This document shows positions 30,478 to 39,421 of a stretch of 64,000 nucleotides of DNA, in pieces; position 1 is the first letter of the stretch; each line of letters begins with the position of its first letter. The stretch spans positions 1-64,000 of the forward strand of contig NZ_NSKD01000002.1 of assembly GCF_002286965.1 (NCBI RefSeq), in the 5' to 3' direction. Source of the DNA: Halovibrio salipaludis (GTDB lineage: Bacteria; Pseudomonadota; Gammaproteobacteria; Pseudomonadales; Oleiphilaceae). The notes below the pieces were generated by a model. The model was given only the letters and a program-made list of their open reading frames with translations. It had not been told where the DNA came from and searched no databases. The translations under genes and the position numbers were made by a program.

Positions 30478-32880
30478 CTAACCGTCCACGTGGTTGCTGC
30501 ACCAGAGCAGGAACTCGCGCTCATTGAGCGGATGGGTGAACAGGAAACCCTGGGCGTAGTCACAGCGTTCCGTGCCAAGGAATTCCAGCTGGTCCTGGTG
30601 TTCAACACCCTCGGCGACCACCTTCAGCCCCAGGCTGTGGGCCATGTTGATGATGGCGCTTACCAGGGCGGTATCGTCGGAATCACGGTTCAGATCGCCC
30701 ACAAAGGATTTGTCGATCTTGAGCGTATCGAAGGGGTAGTTCTTGAGATAGCCGAGGGCGGAATAGCCGGTTCCGAAGTCATCCACGGACAGGCGCACGC
30801 CCATGGCGTCGAGCTCGCGGAGTACGCGGTCCGTTTCCAGGTTGTTGTCCAGGATCAGCCGCTCGGTGATCTCCAGCTCAAGATACTGGCCTTCCAGGCC
30901 GGTTTCCTGCAACGCGGCACTGACCGTTTCCACGAAATGCGGATCCCGGAACTGGCGGGGCGACACGTTCACCGCCATGATCACGGGGTCACCCGTCTGC
31001 TTCTGCCAGCGGCTGACCGTCCGGCATGCCTCACGGATCACCCAGCGGCCGATGGCGATGATGAGCCCGGTTTCCTCGGCCAGCGGAATGAAGCGGTCCG
31101 GGGGCACCATGCCGAGGGTGGGGTTGTTCCAGCGCAACAGGGCCTCAGCTCCCATGATGCGGCTGTCCCCGAGCCGCAGTATCGGCTGGAAGCGCAGCTC
31201 GAATTCCTGCATTTCCAGTGCTCGCCGGAGCAGGCTCTCCGTCTGGAGGCGCTCCTGGGAGACTTCCTTCATCTCCGGTGCGAAGCGCTGGAAGGCGCTT
31301 TTGCCCCGGTTCTTGGCCTCGTACATCGCGGCGTCCGCGTTCTGCAGCAGGTTGGTGCTGTTCTCACCATCACCGGGATAGATGGCGATACCGATGCTGG
31401 TGCTTACAAAAACCTCCTGACCGGCAATGTGGAAGGGCGGTACGAAGGTCTGGAGGATGCGTTCAGCCACCTGTTCAGTGGCCCCGGGCGAGGCCAGTGT
31501 AGGCAGGATGACCAGAAACTCATCGCCACCGAGGCGTGCAACAGTGCTGGTGCCGCGCAGGCAGGCGGAAATCCGTCGTGAGGCCTCAATGAGCATGTTG
31601 TCGCCAGCATCATGGCCCATGGTGTCGTTAACGTGTTTGAAGTTGTCCAGGTCCAGGAACATGACGCCCACCATGGTCTGGTCCCGCCGTGCCTGCGCCA
31701 GGGCGAGCTTGAGGCGGTCGAGCGCCAGCATCCGGTTGGGCAGGCCGGTGAGGATGTCGTAGTTGGCCTGGCGCAGAAGCTGTTGTTCATAGCGTTTGCG
31801 GATGCTGATGTCCTCACCGAGGATCAGGTAATGGGACGGGTGCTCGCCGTCACTGCGGATGGGGGTGACCACCACCTGTTCCCAGAAACGCTCGCCGTTG
31901 TCCCGCGTGCGCTGCATTTCGCCCTGCCAGACGCCTACCCGCTGGACCTGCAGGCGGACGTTGTTCCACAGCTCGCGGTTTTCCTCCTCGCTGAGGGTGT
32001 CCGCAGTGAGGAAGGCCGGATGGTGGCCGATAATGTCCTCCATGCGCAGGCCGGTGAGCTGCAGGAACTTGTTGTTGGCGTATTCGATCTGCCAGGTGCG
32101 GTCGCAGATGATCACCGATGAGGGGCTCTGTTCCAGGGCCATGGAGAGTTTGCGGATTTCCGCTTCGTCCGCCTTCTGGCGTTCCAGGTCTTCACGCAGG
32201 CGCTCACGCATGCTGTTGATGGCTTCAGTGACATGATCGAGCTCGTCCTGGCGTCGGGGTGGCCGGGAATGACGCTCCAGTACCAGGGGCTCGTTCAGGT
32301 TCTGCAGTGTGAACCGGCGTGCGTAATTGGCCATGGTGGTGAGATGGCGCGCCACAAAATAGTGGAAGATCCAAAGCAGCAGCAGCGACAGGAAAAAGGT
32401 GCGGAGCGACTGGGTGGTGAGGATGACACGGACGTTGCGTCTGAGGTTGGCCCAGGCCCCTTGGAGACTGGCCGTGACGGTCACATGCCCGAGGTGTTCC
32501 CCGTCATAGTCGAGCTCGAATTCGTGGGTCGCGGTGCTGTTGTTCTCCGGAATGCTTCCGGCGCGGATGACCCCTTCAGGCTCCAGTTCAACCTTGGCAT
32601 GGGCAATGTCCGGCAGGCTGGTGATGCCCTCCAGCTGCACCCCGATCAGTTCCTGGTCGATGGCCCAGGCACTGCTGGCAAGGCTGTTGCGGTAGCCCGC
32701 CTCGATGACGCTGAGCCGCTGTTCGATGTTGGCGACATCGGATCGGTAGCTGACCCAGATCTGAGCAGCCGCGGCGACCAGCGTGAAAATCGAGCTGCAA
32801 AGCACCATCAGCCCCAGCAGTCGCAGAGACAGAGGCGAACGGATAATGGGACTCCGGGACCAGGACAGGGGATTATGCAT
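30478..32880 (-). CDS. Membrane-bound PAS-GGDEF-EAL cyclic-di-GMP protein
   Basis: An 800-residue sensor. Two membrane helices (about 20-45 and 160-178) flank a periplasmic domain of 110 residues. A HAMP-like helix, a PAS domain (about 245-355), a GGDEF domain (motif GGDEF near 451-455) and an EAL domain (EAL near 579) follow. EAL catalysis looks intact (ELEITE, DDFGTGYS, KIDKSFV, AEGVE). The GGDEF motif is intact, but the inhibitory RxxD site reads RGTS. It could make or degrade c-di-GMP, or switch. The start is taken at ATG 32880; a TTG at 32985 would add 35 residues. It lies nine bases upstream of ackA. Confidence 0.92.
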   Translation of the reverse strand: MHNPLSWSRSPIIRSPLSLRLLGLMVLCSSIFTLVAAAAQIWVSYRSDVANIEQRLSVIEAGYRNSLASSAWAIDQELIGVQLEGITSLPDIAHAKVELEPEGVIRAGSIPENNSTATHEFELDYDGEHLGHVTVTASLQGAWANLRRNVRVILTTQSLRTFFLSLLLLWIFHYFVARHLTTMANYARRFTLQNLNEPLVLERHSRPPRRQDELDHVTEAINSMRERLREDLERQKADEAEIRKLSMALEQSPSSVIICDRTWQIEYANNKFLQLTGLRMEDIIGHHPAFLTADTLSEEENRELWNNVRLQVQRVGVWQGEMQRTRDNGERFWEQVVVTPIRSDGEHPSHYLILGEDISIRKRYEQQLLRQANYDILTGLPNRMLALDRLKLALAQARRDQTMVGVMFLDLDNFKHVNDTMGHDAGDNMLIEASRRISACLRGTSTVARLGGDEFLVILPTLASPGATEQVAERILQTFVPPFHIAGQEVFVSTSIGIAIYPGDGENSTNLLQNADAAMYEAKNRGKSAFQRFAPEMKEVSQERLQTESLLRRALEMQEFELRFQPILRLGDSRIMGAEALLRWNNPTLGMVPPDRFIPLAEETGLIIAIGRWVIREACRTVSRWQKQTGDPVIMAVNVSPRQFRDPHFVETVSAALQETGLEGQYLELEITERLILDNNLETDRVLRELDAMGVRLSVDDFGTGYSALGYLKNYPFDTLKIDKSFVGDLNRDSDDTALVSAIINMAHSLGLKVVAEGVEHQDQLEFLGTERCDYAQGFLFTHPLNEREFLLWCSNHVDG

Positions 32881-33024
32881 GTGGCGGCTGCTCGATTCCG
32901 GTTTGGTCGGGGTTGGATTGCCGGACGTTAACACTATAGCAGCAAGGGTATGAATCGTCGCATGAGCCAGCGGCGCTGTGGACAAGCCCTGAGAAGCGAA
33001 TGACGGAATAGCGGAGGGAAAAAA

Positions 33025-33099
33025 TGGCGTCCCGTAGGGGACTCGAACCCCTGTTACTGCCGTGAAAGGGCAGTGTCCTAACCACTAGACGAACGGGAC
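33025..33099 (-). tRNA. tRNA-Glu (TTC anticodon)
   Basis: The minus strand folds as a 75-base cloverleaf with acceptor GTCCCGT paired with ACGGGAC, anticodon loop CTTTCAC giving anticodon TTC, T-loop GGTTCGAGTCC, and an encoded CCA end. Six T residues follow the CCA directly. It stands alone rather than in an rRNA operon. Confidence 0.97.
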
Positions 33100-33126
33100 G
33101 TGACGCCAATGCGTTACAGGGAGCGC

Positions 33127-33155
33127 ACTTTAGGGAAGCCGGCGCGGGCTGTCAA
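33127..33155 (-). promoter_or_regulatory. tRNA-Glu promoter
   Basis: On the minus strand TTGACA (33150-33155) and TAAAGT (33127-33132) are 17 bases apart. The -10 is followed by a GC-rich discriminator (GCGCTCCC), typical of stringently controlled stable-RNA promoters. The -35 box overlaps the last bases of the upstream secreted-protein gene. Confidence 0.75.
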
Positions 33156-33754
33156 CCGTTATCTGAATCGGACTGGGTGGCCGGACCCCGGAGGCAGGCC
33201 TTGAAGGTTGTTCCGATCCCGCGCAGTACCGTGGCGGCATCCGTCTCGCGGTAGCGCTCGAACAGGGCTTCCGCGACCGGCCTGTGGCGGGGTGACAGCT
33301 GTCCGCGCACTTCCTCCAGCGTGCCGCCGGCGAAGGCGGCCAGGGCGATTTCATAACGGATCTTGTTCTCACCGGCACAGCGGTAGAACAGGTCCTCCCG
33401 GGTTCCGGGCTCGGGGGCCCCGCGTGTTTCATGCACCTGGCGGGCGCAGCGGGCAAAGCGGGCATGGATGTTGGAATAGGTGCCGGCGGCACCGTCCTCA
33501 TCCAGCGCTCTGTGCAGCTGGTCTATACGCCGGGCACCGGCATCGCTCAGCCCGGGCAGGGTATCCCTCAGAATGGTCGGGGACAGCCCCTGTTCCATGA
33601 GCTGTACGGAGGTGATGTACTGGCTGGCTATCTGGCCACAGGCCTGATAGCTGGCTCCGTCGAAGGCCGCTCCGCTGTTCGCGCGCTCAGCGGTGACCGG
33701 CAGGGCAAGGGCAACCAGCAGCCCCACCAGAATGAGCTGGCCCGCACGGGTCAT
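33152..33754 (-). CDS. Secreted protein of unknown function with four cysteines
   Basis: A 200-residue protein with a signal peptide (QLILVGLLVALALPVTAERA). The mature part is helical and contains four cysteines, in QACGQ, ARCARQ, YRCAGEN and KACLRG, which could form two disulfides in the periplasm. I do not recognise a family. Its start overlaps the stop of the TIGR01777 epimerase gene upstream by four bases, so the two are probably cotranscribed; no functional link is evident. Confidence 0.65.
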   Translation of the reverse strand: MTRAGQLILVGLLVALALPVTAERANSGAAFDGASYQACGQIASQYITSVQLMEQGLSPTILRDTLPGLSDAGARRIDQLHRALDEDGAAGTYSNIHARFARCARQVHETRGAPEPGTREDLFYRCAGENKIRYEIALAAFAGGTLEEVRGQLSPRHRPVAEALFERYRETDAATVLRGIGTTFKACLRGPATQSDSDNG

Positions 33755-34650
33755 CCCACCGCCTCGGCCAGCGCCTGTTCAACAGCGGGGTACTGGAACA
33801 CGAACCCCGATTCCAGCAGCCGCGCCGGTCGTGCCTTCTGGCCGGTGAGCAGCAGGCGTGCCATTTCCCCGAGTGCCAGCCTGAGCGCCACCGGGGGTAC
33901 CGGCAGGCAGGCGGGGCGATTCAGGACCTGTGCCAGCGCCCGGGTGAACTCGGCATTGGTGACAGGTTCCGGGGCCGTCAGGTTGAAGGGGCCACTGAGC
34001 TCGGGAGAATCAAGCAGATGGATCAGCCCCTGAACCATGTCCTGCCGGTGGATCCAGGGCATGTACTGGCGGCCATTGCCCAGGCGCCCGCCCAGGCCAA
34101 GGCGGAACAGGGGCAACATCTGCTGCAGGAAGCCACCGTCACGGCCGATGACAAGTCCGGTACGTGAGAGACAGACGCGGGTCTCGCCGCTCAGGCGGGT
34201 GGCGGATGCCTCCCACGCGGCACAGAGGCGGTGCGTGAATTCGTCACGGGGTTCCGTGGCCTCGGTGACATCCGCTTCGCCCTGGTCCCCGTAGTAGCCC
34301 ACGGCAGACCCCGAAATCATAGCCGCCGGGAGGGCGTCACGGCGCTGCAGCTGTGACACCAGTTCATCCGTAAAGGTGATGCGGCTGTCCCAGAGGGTCT
34401 GTTTGCGCTGCTGCGTCCAGCGTTTCTCGGCGATGCCTTCACCCGCGAGGTTGATCACGGCATCAATGGTTGGGATGGTCGCCACTTCATCCAGGCTGTG
34501 GATCACCTGGACCCGGCCGCAGAGACGCTGGACTTCGGCCTCCTCCCGGCGGCTCAGCACCGTCAGGCTGCGGCCTTCGCAGTGGAGCTGGTGGCAGAGC
34601 AGCTGACCGATGAAGCCGGTGCCGCCGGTGATCAGGATGTGCTGGTTCAT
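33751..34650 (-). CDS. TIGR01777-family NAD-dependent epimerase-like protein
   Basis: A 299-residue extended short-chain dehydrogenase. The Rossmann motif is ITGGTGFIGQLLC, and family blocks are NLAGEGIAEKRWTQQRKQ, SGSAVGYYGDQG and SRTGLVIGRDGG. The YfcH/TIGR01777 family is widespread but of unclear function; it was once annotated as a SulA-like division inhibitor without good evidence. The C-terminal DUF1731 region (ARLLLTGQKARPARLLESGF) is present. It overlaps the downstream secreted-protein gene and is divergent from the DUF924 gene. Confidence 0.9.
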   Translation of the reverse strand: MNQHILITGGTGFIGQLLCHQLHCEGRSLTVLSRREEAEVQRLCGRVQVIHSLDEVATIPTIDAVINLAGEGIAEKRWTQQRKQTLWDSRITFTDELVSQLQRRDALPAAMISGSAVGYYGDQGEADVTEATEPRDEFTHRLCAAWEASATRLSGETRVCLSRTGLVIGRDGGFLQQMLPLFRLGLGGRLGNGRQYMPWIHRQDMVQGLIHLLDSPELSGPFNLTAPEPVTNAEFTRALAQVLNRPACLPVPPVALRLALGEMARLLLTGQKARPARLLESGFVFQYPAVEQALAEAVG

Positions 34651-34779
34651 AGGGTACTCCCGCTGTGTTCAATCCATGCTGAACCGGTCTCAATGGTGGC
34701 ATCGGCAGGGGCGGCAGGCCAGGAAAAGGTTCACGAATCCCACATGGCCGCGCCTGCTGTACGCTGATATCCTCCTGTT

Positions 34780-35382
34780 ATGTTCGAATGGCCCTATATT
34801 CTGGATTTCTGGTTCGGCCCCCTCGATGACGAGGGGGTGCCCGGGAAAGCGTACCGTGAACAGTGGTTCACCGAGAGTCGGCGTTTCGATCGGGCCATGC
34901 GGCGACGTTTTTCCTCCATGGTCCTGCTGGCCTCCGAGGAGGGGCTTGATCACTGGCGTAACGAGCCTGGCGGCGCCCTTGCCGAGGTCCTGCTTCTGGA
35001 TCAGTTCTCGCGCAACATCTACCGCCGTACCGCCATGGCCTTCCGAAATGATCCCCTGGCCCAGCGCCTGGCACGTGAAGGGGTGGCGCAGGGGCGCGAG
35101 CTCGCGCTCCCCAGGATCCAGCGGGCATTCTTCTATATGCCGTACCAGCACGCCGAGAACCGTGAGATCCAGCGCGAAGGGGTTGCCCTCTACGAGCAGC
35201 TGGAGAAAACCGCGGAGGGGCGCCTGCGGGATGTGCTGAGCGCATTCCACCGGAGTGCGCGCGAACATGCGGAGATCGTTGAGCGTTTCGGGCGCTTCCC
35301 GCACCGCAACCAGGTACTGGGCCGCCGGAGTACGGCAGCCGAAGCAGCGTTCCTGGAAGAGGGCGCCACCTTTGGCCAGTAG
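34780..35382 (+). CDS. DUF924-family protein
   Basis: A 200-residue soluble protein. The family (PF06041) is recognised from ILDFWFGPLD at the start, the central LLLDQFSRNIYRRTAMAF, FFYMPYQHAEN, and the C-terminal RFGRFPHRNQVLGRRST. It is a helical, TPR-like fold with no established reaction. It is monocistronic, with divergent and downstream intergenic spaces of about 130 and 175 bases. Confidence 0.88.
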   Translation: MFEWPYILDFWFGPLDDEGVPGKAYREQWFTESRRFDRAMRRRFSSMVLLASEEGLDHWRNEPGGALAEVLLLDQFSRNIYRRTAMAFRNDPLAQRLAREGVAQGRELALPRIQRAFFYMPYQHAENREIQREGVALYEQLEKTAEGRLRDVLSAFHRSAREHAEIVERFGRFPHRNQVLGRRSTAAEAAFLEEGATFGQ

Positions 35383-35503
35383 CCGGTACCGCCTGCAGGC
35401 CGTGCTATAACCGCCGGTTCCAATGAAAATCGAAAATCATCTATGCAGGCCATTGTTGATTGAGGCGCTGTCACTTATTCTCTGCGCGCTGACTGAAACC
35501 GCT

Positions 35504-35509
35504 TAATAT
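35504..35509 (+). promoter_or_regulatory. Candidate -10 box of the sulfate importer operon
   Basis: TAATAT lies 50 bases upstream of sbp, inside an AT-rich 175-base gap that stands out from the GC-rich surroundings. No good -35 box is present 16-18 bases upstream, as expected for a promoter that needs an activator. In related bacteria sulfate operons are activated by CysB, but I cannot identify a CysB site with confidence. Confidence 0.35.
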
Positions 35510-35558
35510 ATCGTTTTTGAATATCCTTTATTCAGGACCAACCGGGAGTTTTCCGACG

Positions 35559-36590
35559 ATGCCCAATGATTCCGTAGTGACCCTGAAGGCCCGCGTGGGG
35601 CTCTGGTTCAGTGTGCTTGCGATTGCTCTCCTGCTGGCTGGCCCGGCCTCGGCTCAGGACCGGGAGCTCCTGAACTCGTCCTATGACATCGCCCGCGAAC
35701 TCTTCGCCGAGTACAACAAGCTCTTCGCCGAGCACTGGGAGGAGAAAACCGGCGAGACGGTCAATATCAAACAGTCGCATTCCGGCTCGTCCAAACAGGC
35801 CCGCTCCATTCTGCAGGGCATGGATGCGGATGTGGTGACCTACAATCAGGTCACTGACGTGAACATTCTCGCTGAGCGCGGCAACCTGATACCGGAAGAC
35901 TGGGCGTCACGGCTGCCCAACAACAGTTCACCGTACTACTCCACCATGGCGTTCGTGGTCCGGGAGGGGAATCCGAAGAACATCGAGAACTGGGATGACC
36001 TGGTGCGTGAGGATGTGGAACTGATCATGCCGAACCCCAAGACCTCCGGCAACGGCCGTTATTCCTATCTGGCCGCCCTGGGGTATGCCCAGGATGAGTT
36101 CGGCGAGAACCAGGATCGGATCGATACCTTCATGAGTGACCTCCTGGGGCATGTGAAGGTGTTCGACTCCGGTGGCCGCAGCGCCACCACCACCTTCGTG
36201 GAGCGCGGCCTTGGAGACGTGCTGCTGACATTCGAGTCCGAAGCGATGAACATCCCGGAGCTCAACCCGGACGAGAACCTGGAGGTGGTGGTTCCGGAGG
36301 TGAGCTTCCTGGCCGAGTTCCCGGTCGCCTGGATTGATGAGAATATTGAGAAGAAGGGCAACGGGAAAGTTGCCAGGGCCTATCTGGAGCACCTGTATTC
36401 CAAAGAGGCCCAGCGCATGCTGGCGGGCTTCAATTACCGGGTGCACAACGAGACGGTGAAAGAGGAAGTAGCGGATCAGTTCCCGGAAGTGAAGCTGATG
36501 CCCATCCAGGAGATTGCCGGCGACTGGGAGAATGCCATGGAGACGCATTTCTCCAGTGGTGGCAAGCTGGACCAGCTTCAGCGCCGCTAG
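35559..36590 (+). CDS. sbp: Periplasmic sulfate-binding protein
   Basis: A 343-residue solute-binding protein with a signal peptide ending in GPASAQ. Family blocks are LLNSSYDIARELFAEYN, KQSHSGSSKQARSI, NPKTSGNGRYSYLAA and FDSGGRSATTTFVERGLGDV. It delivers sulfate (or thiosulfate) to the CysTWA importer. The ATG at 35559, with GGGAG ten bases upstream, is preferred to a TTG at 35517. It begins a four-gene operon with cysT 17 bases downstream. Confidence 0.95.
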   Translation: MPNDSVVTLKARVGLWFSVLAIALLLAGPASAQDRELLNSSYDIARELFAEYNKLFAEHWEEKTGETVNIKQSHSGSSKQARSILQGMDADVVTYNQVTDVNILAERGNLIPEDWASRLPNNSSPYYSTMAFVVREGNPKNIENWDDLVREDVELIMPNPKTSGNGRYSYLAALGYAQDEFGENQDRIDTFMSDLLGHVKVFDSGGRSATTTFVERGLGDVLLTFESEAMNIPELNPDENLEVVVPEVSFLAEFPVAWIDENIEKKGNGKVARAYLEHLYSKEAQRMLAGFNYRVHNETVKEEVADQFPEVKLMPIQEIAGDWENAMETHFSSGGKLDQLQRR

Positions 36591-36607
36591 GAGTGCCCGT
36601 CTGATCC

Positions 36608-37483
36608 ATGGCTGACACCAACCCATCGGCCCGCCCCCGACGCCCGGGCGTGCCCGTTTCCAGACGTGTATTGCCGGGGTTCGGGCTGAGCCTCGGCATT
36701 ACGCTGTTTTTCATCAGTCTGGTACTGCTTCTGCCGATCTCCGGGCTGGTGATCCACACCGCGGGCATGGGCTGGGAGCAGTTCTGGTTTGTTGTGACCG
36801 ACCCTCGGGTGGTGGCTTCCTATAAGGTCACTGTTCTGGCGGCGCTTGCAGCCTCGCTGTTCAACTGTGTGTTCGGTCTGCTGATGGCCTGGGTGCTGGT
36901 GCGCTATGAGTTCCCGGGCAAGCGCCTTCTGGATGCCATCATGGACCTGCCGTTCGCCCTGCCGACGGCGGTGGCCGGCATTACCCTGGCGACCCTTTTC
37001 GCGGAGAGCGGCTGGTACGGTCGCGTCCTGTCGGAGTTCGGTATCGAGGTTGCCTACACGCCGCTGGGGATTGTCGTGGCGATGGCCTTTACCAGCGTGC
37101 CCTTTGTGGTACGCACGGTTCAGCCGGTACTCGAGGAGCTGCCGGCTGAGGACGAGGAGGCAGCGGTCAGCCTGGGTGCCTCCGACTGGACTGTCTTCCG
37201 CCGCATTCTGTTCCCGGTGCTGTGGCCGGCGCTGGTGACCGGGGGTGGTCTCTCGTTCGCACGCAGCCTCGGGGAGTATGGTGCCGTTGTGTTCATTGCG
37301 GGTAACTCGCCCTATGTGAGCGAGGTGATCAGTCTGATGGTCTTCGTGCGCCTTGAGGAATATGACTTTGCGGCGGCCAGCGCGATTGCGTCGGTTGTCA
37401 TGGGCGTGTCGCTGCTGTTGCTGCTGGCCATCAACGTCTGGCAGGGGCGTTACCTGAAGCGTCTGCACGGAGGCCGGGGATGA
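36608..37483 (+). CDS. cysT: Sulfate ABC transporter permease CysT
   Basis: A 291-residue permease with six helices. The DLPFALPTAVAGITLATLF segment and the ATPase-contacting EAA loop (EEAAVSLGASDWTVFRRILFP) match CysT/CysU. The last codons overlap the cysW start (ATGA). An extra basic, Pro/Arg-rich N-terminal stretch of about 20 residues precedes the first helix. Confidence 0.95.
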   Translation: MADTNPSARPRRPGVPVSRRVLPGFGLSLGITLFFISLVLLLPISGLVIHTAGMGWEQFWFVVTDPRVVASYKVTVLAALAASLFNCVFGLLMAWVLVRYEFPGKRLLDAIMDLPFALPTAVAGITLATLFAESGWYGRVLSEFGIEVAYTPLGIVVAMAFTSVPFVVRTVQPVLEELPAEDEEAAVSLGASDWTVFRRILFPVLWPALVTGGGLSFARSLGEYGAVVFIAGNSPYVSEVISLMVFVRLEEYDFAAASAIASVVMGVSLLLLLAINVWQGRYLKRLHGGRG

Positions 37484-38307
37484 GTTCGAAGCATCACCGC
37501 GTCGGCGATGGGCCCCTGATCCGCCGGACCCTGATCGGGCTGGCCGTGGTCCTGACCGTCCTGTTTCTGTTCATGCCGCTGGTGGTGATCTTTACCCAGG
37601 CATTCGCACAGGGGTGGGCCGGCTACATCGGTAACATCCTGGATGAGTACACGCTTCATGCCATCGGTCTGACCCTGTTTGTGGCGCTGCTGACCGTACC
37701 ACTGAATACCGTGTTCGGGGTGTTTCTGGCGTGGCTGGTGACGCGCTTCAGTTTTCCGGGGCGCCGGCTGCTCATATCCCTGATCGACATTCCCTTTGCG
37801 GTGTCGCCGGTGGTTGCCGGTCTGCTGTATCTGCTGCTCTATGGCAGCAACGGCTGGGCAGGGCAGTGGCTCGGGCAGTATGACGTGGAACTGATGTTTG
37901 CCTGGCCCGGCATCGTAATGGTGACGGTTTTCGTGACCTGTCCCTTCGTTGCCCGGGAACTGATCCCCCTGATGCAGCAGCAGGGCCGGGATGAGGAGGA
38001 GGCTGCGGTGGTACTGGGCGCCAGTGGCTGGCAGCTGTTCCGGCGTGTCACGCTGCCCAACATCCGCTGGGCGCTGCTCTACGGGGTGATTCTCACCAAT
38101 GCCCGGGCCGTGGGTGAGTTCGGGGCCGTGTCCGTGGTCTCCGGCAGCATCCGTGGCGAGACCAACACACTGCCGTTGCATGTTGAGCTGCTTTACCAGG
38201 ATCACAACATTGTGGGGGCGTTCACCGCGGCCTCGCTTCTGGCCGGCATCGCATTGATCACGCTGGCCGTCAAAACCATTGCGGAATGGCGTCAGAGTCG
38301 GGTCTGA
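37480..38307 (+). CDS. cysW: Sulfate ABC transporter permease CysW
   Basis: The second permease, 275 residues and six helices. Family features are DIPFAVSPVVAGLLYLLLYG and the EAA loop EEAAVVLGASGWQLFRRVTLP, followed by TNARAVGEFGAVSVVSG. It is coupled to cysT by a four-base overlap and followed nine bases later by cysA. Confidence 0.95.
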   Translation: MSSKHHRVGDGPLIRRTLIGLAVVLTVLFLFMPLVVIFTQAFAQGWAGYIGNILDEYTLHAIGLTLFVALLTVPLNTVFGVFLAWLVTRFSFPGRRLLISLIDIPFAVSPVVAGLLYLLLYGSNGWAGQWLGQYDVELMFAWPGIVMVTVFVTCPFVARELIPLMQQQGRDEEEAAVVLGASGWQLFRRVTLPNIRWALLYGVILTNARAVGEFGAVSVVSGSIRGETNTLPLHVELLYQDHNIVGAFTAASLLAGIALITLAVKTIAEWRQSRV

Positions 38308-38316
38308 GGAGTTCTG

Positions 38317-39420
38317 ATGACGATCGAAATCGACGGGATCAACAAGTCTTTCGGACAGTTCCAGGCGCTGCGCGACATCGACCTGACGATTCCTGATGGT
38401 CAGCTTACGGCGTTGCTGGGGCCATCCGGGTCCGGTAAGACGACGCTGCTGCGCAGCATTGCCGGGCTCGAGAATCCGGACCGGGGGCGCATTCTGTTCA
38501 GCGGCGAGGATGTGACCGGGCTGCATGTGCGTGAGCGGCGCGTCGGCTTCGTGTTCCAGCACTATGCGCTCTTCCGCCACATGACCGTATCCGAGAATGT
38601 GGCCTTCGGACTGAAGGTGATGCCGCGCCGGGAACGGCCCTCGAAACCGGAGATCCGCAGGCGGGTACGTGAGCTGCTGGAAATGGTCCAGCTCGATCAC
38701 CTGGCCGGGCGTTATCCCGCCCAGCTCTCGGGTGGCCAGAAGCAGCGTATTGCTCTGGCAAGGGCCATGGCCAAGCGCCCCGAGATTCTTCTGCTGGATG
38801 AACCCTTCGGCGCGCTGGATGCGAAGGTCCGCAAGGAGCTCCGGCGGTGGCTGCGCTCGCTGCATGACGAGCTGCATTTCACCAGTGTGTTCGTCACCCA
38901 TGACCAGGAAGAGGCGCTGGAGCTCTCTGACCAGGTCGTTGTGATGCGTCAGGGGAGTGTGGAGCAGGTGGATTCCCCGCTGGAGCTCTATTCGCAGCCG
39001 GACAGCCGCTTTGTGTTCAATTTTCTGGGGCAGGTCAACGCGCTTCCCGGTGCGATTTCCGGGGGCGTGCTGCGCCAGGGAGAGGCCTGGGTAAGGCTGC
39101 CCGAGAGCTGTGATGACGATGACGCGGAGCTCTACCTGCGCCCCCACGAAGTACGCCTGACGCAGGAGCCCTCACAGAACGCCCATCTGCCCTTCCGGAT
39201 CGAGGCGATCAATGTGATCGGCGCCGAGGTGCGCGTCGAACTCAGGCCGGATGGCTGGGAATCCGAGGAACTCTGGGAAGTGGGTATCACCCACAGCGCG
39301 TTCAATGCCCGCCAGCCCGGGCGCGGCGACCGCTGCTACGCGGTGCCGGATGTGGGCCACCTGTTCTGCGATCACCTGAGTGAGCCGAAGACCCTGAGCT
39401 GGTATGACTCGGCCGGGTAG
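38317..39420 (+). CDS. cysA: Sulfate/thiosulfate ABC transporter ATPase CysA
   Basis: A 367-residue ATPase that powers the importer. Walker A is GPSGSGKTT, the signature [16 protein letters not shown], Walker [14 protein letters not shown], with the switch His in [11 protein letters not shown]-terminal regulatory TOBE-like domain (about 240-360) follows. It ends one base before the stop of the convergent MDR gene, with no terminator hairpin evident. Confidence 0.96.
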   Translation: MTIEIDGINKSFGQFQALRDIDLTIPDGQLTALLGPSGSGKTTLLRSIAGLENPDRGRILFSGEDVTGLHVRERRVGFVFQHYALFRHMTVSENVAFGLKVMPRRERPSKPEIRRRVRELLEMVQLDHLAGRYPAQLSGGQKQRIALARAMAKRPEILLLDEPFGALDAKVRKELRRWLRSLHDELHFTSVFVTHDQEEALELSDQVVVMRQGSVEQVDSPLELYSQPDSRFVFNFLGQVNALPGAISGGVLRQGEAWVRLPESCDDDDAELYLRPHEVRLTQEPSQNAHLPFRIEAINVIGAEVRVELRPDGWESEELWEVGITHSAFNARQPGRGDRCYAVPDVGHLFCDHLSEPKTLSWYDSAG

Positions 39421-39421
39421 T

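Noticed and set aside
30019-31581. 520-codon plus-strand frame across ackA and the GGDEF-EAL gene
   Set aside because: It crosses two well-supported genes on the other strand and shows no domain or ribosome site.
37450-39147. 565-codon open frame antisense to cysW and cysA
   Set aside because: A shadow of the two sulfate transporter genes; His/Gln-rich with no recognisable fold.
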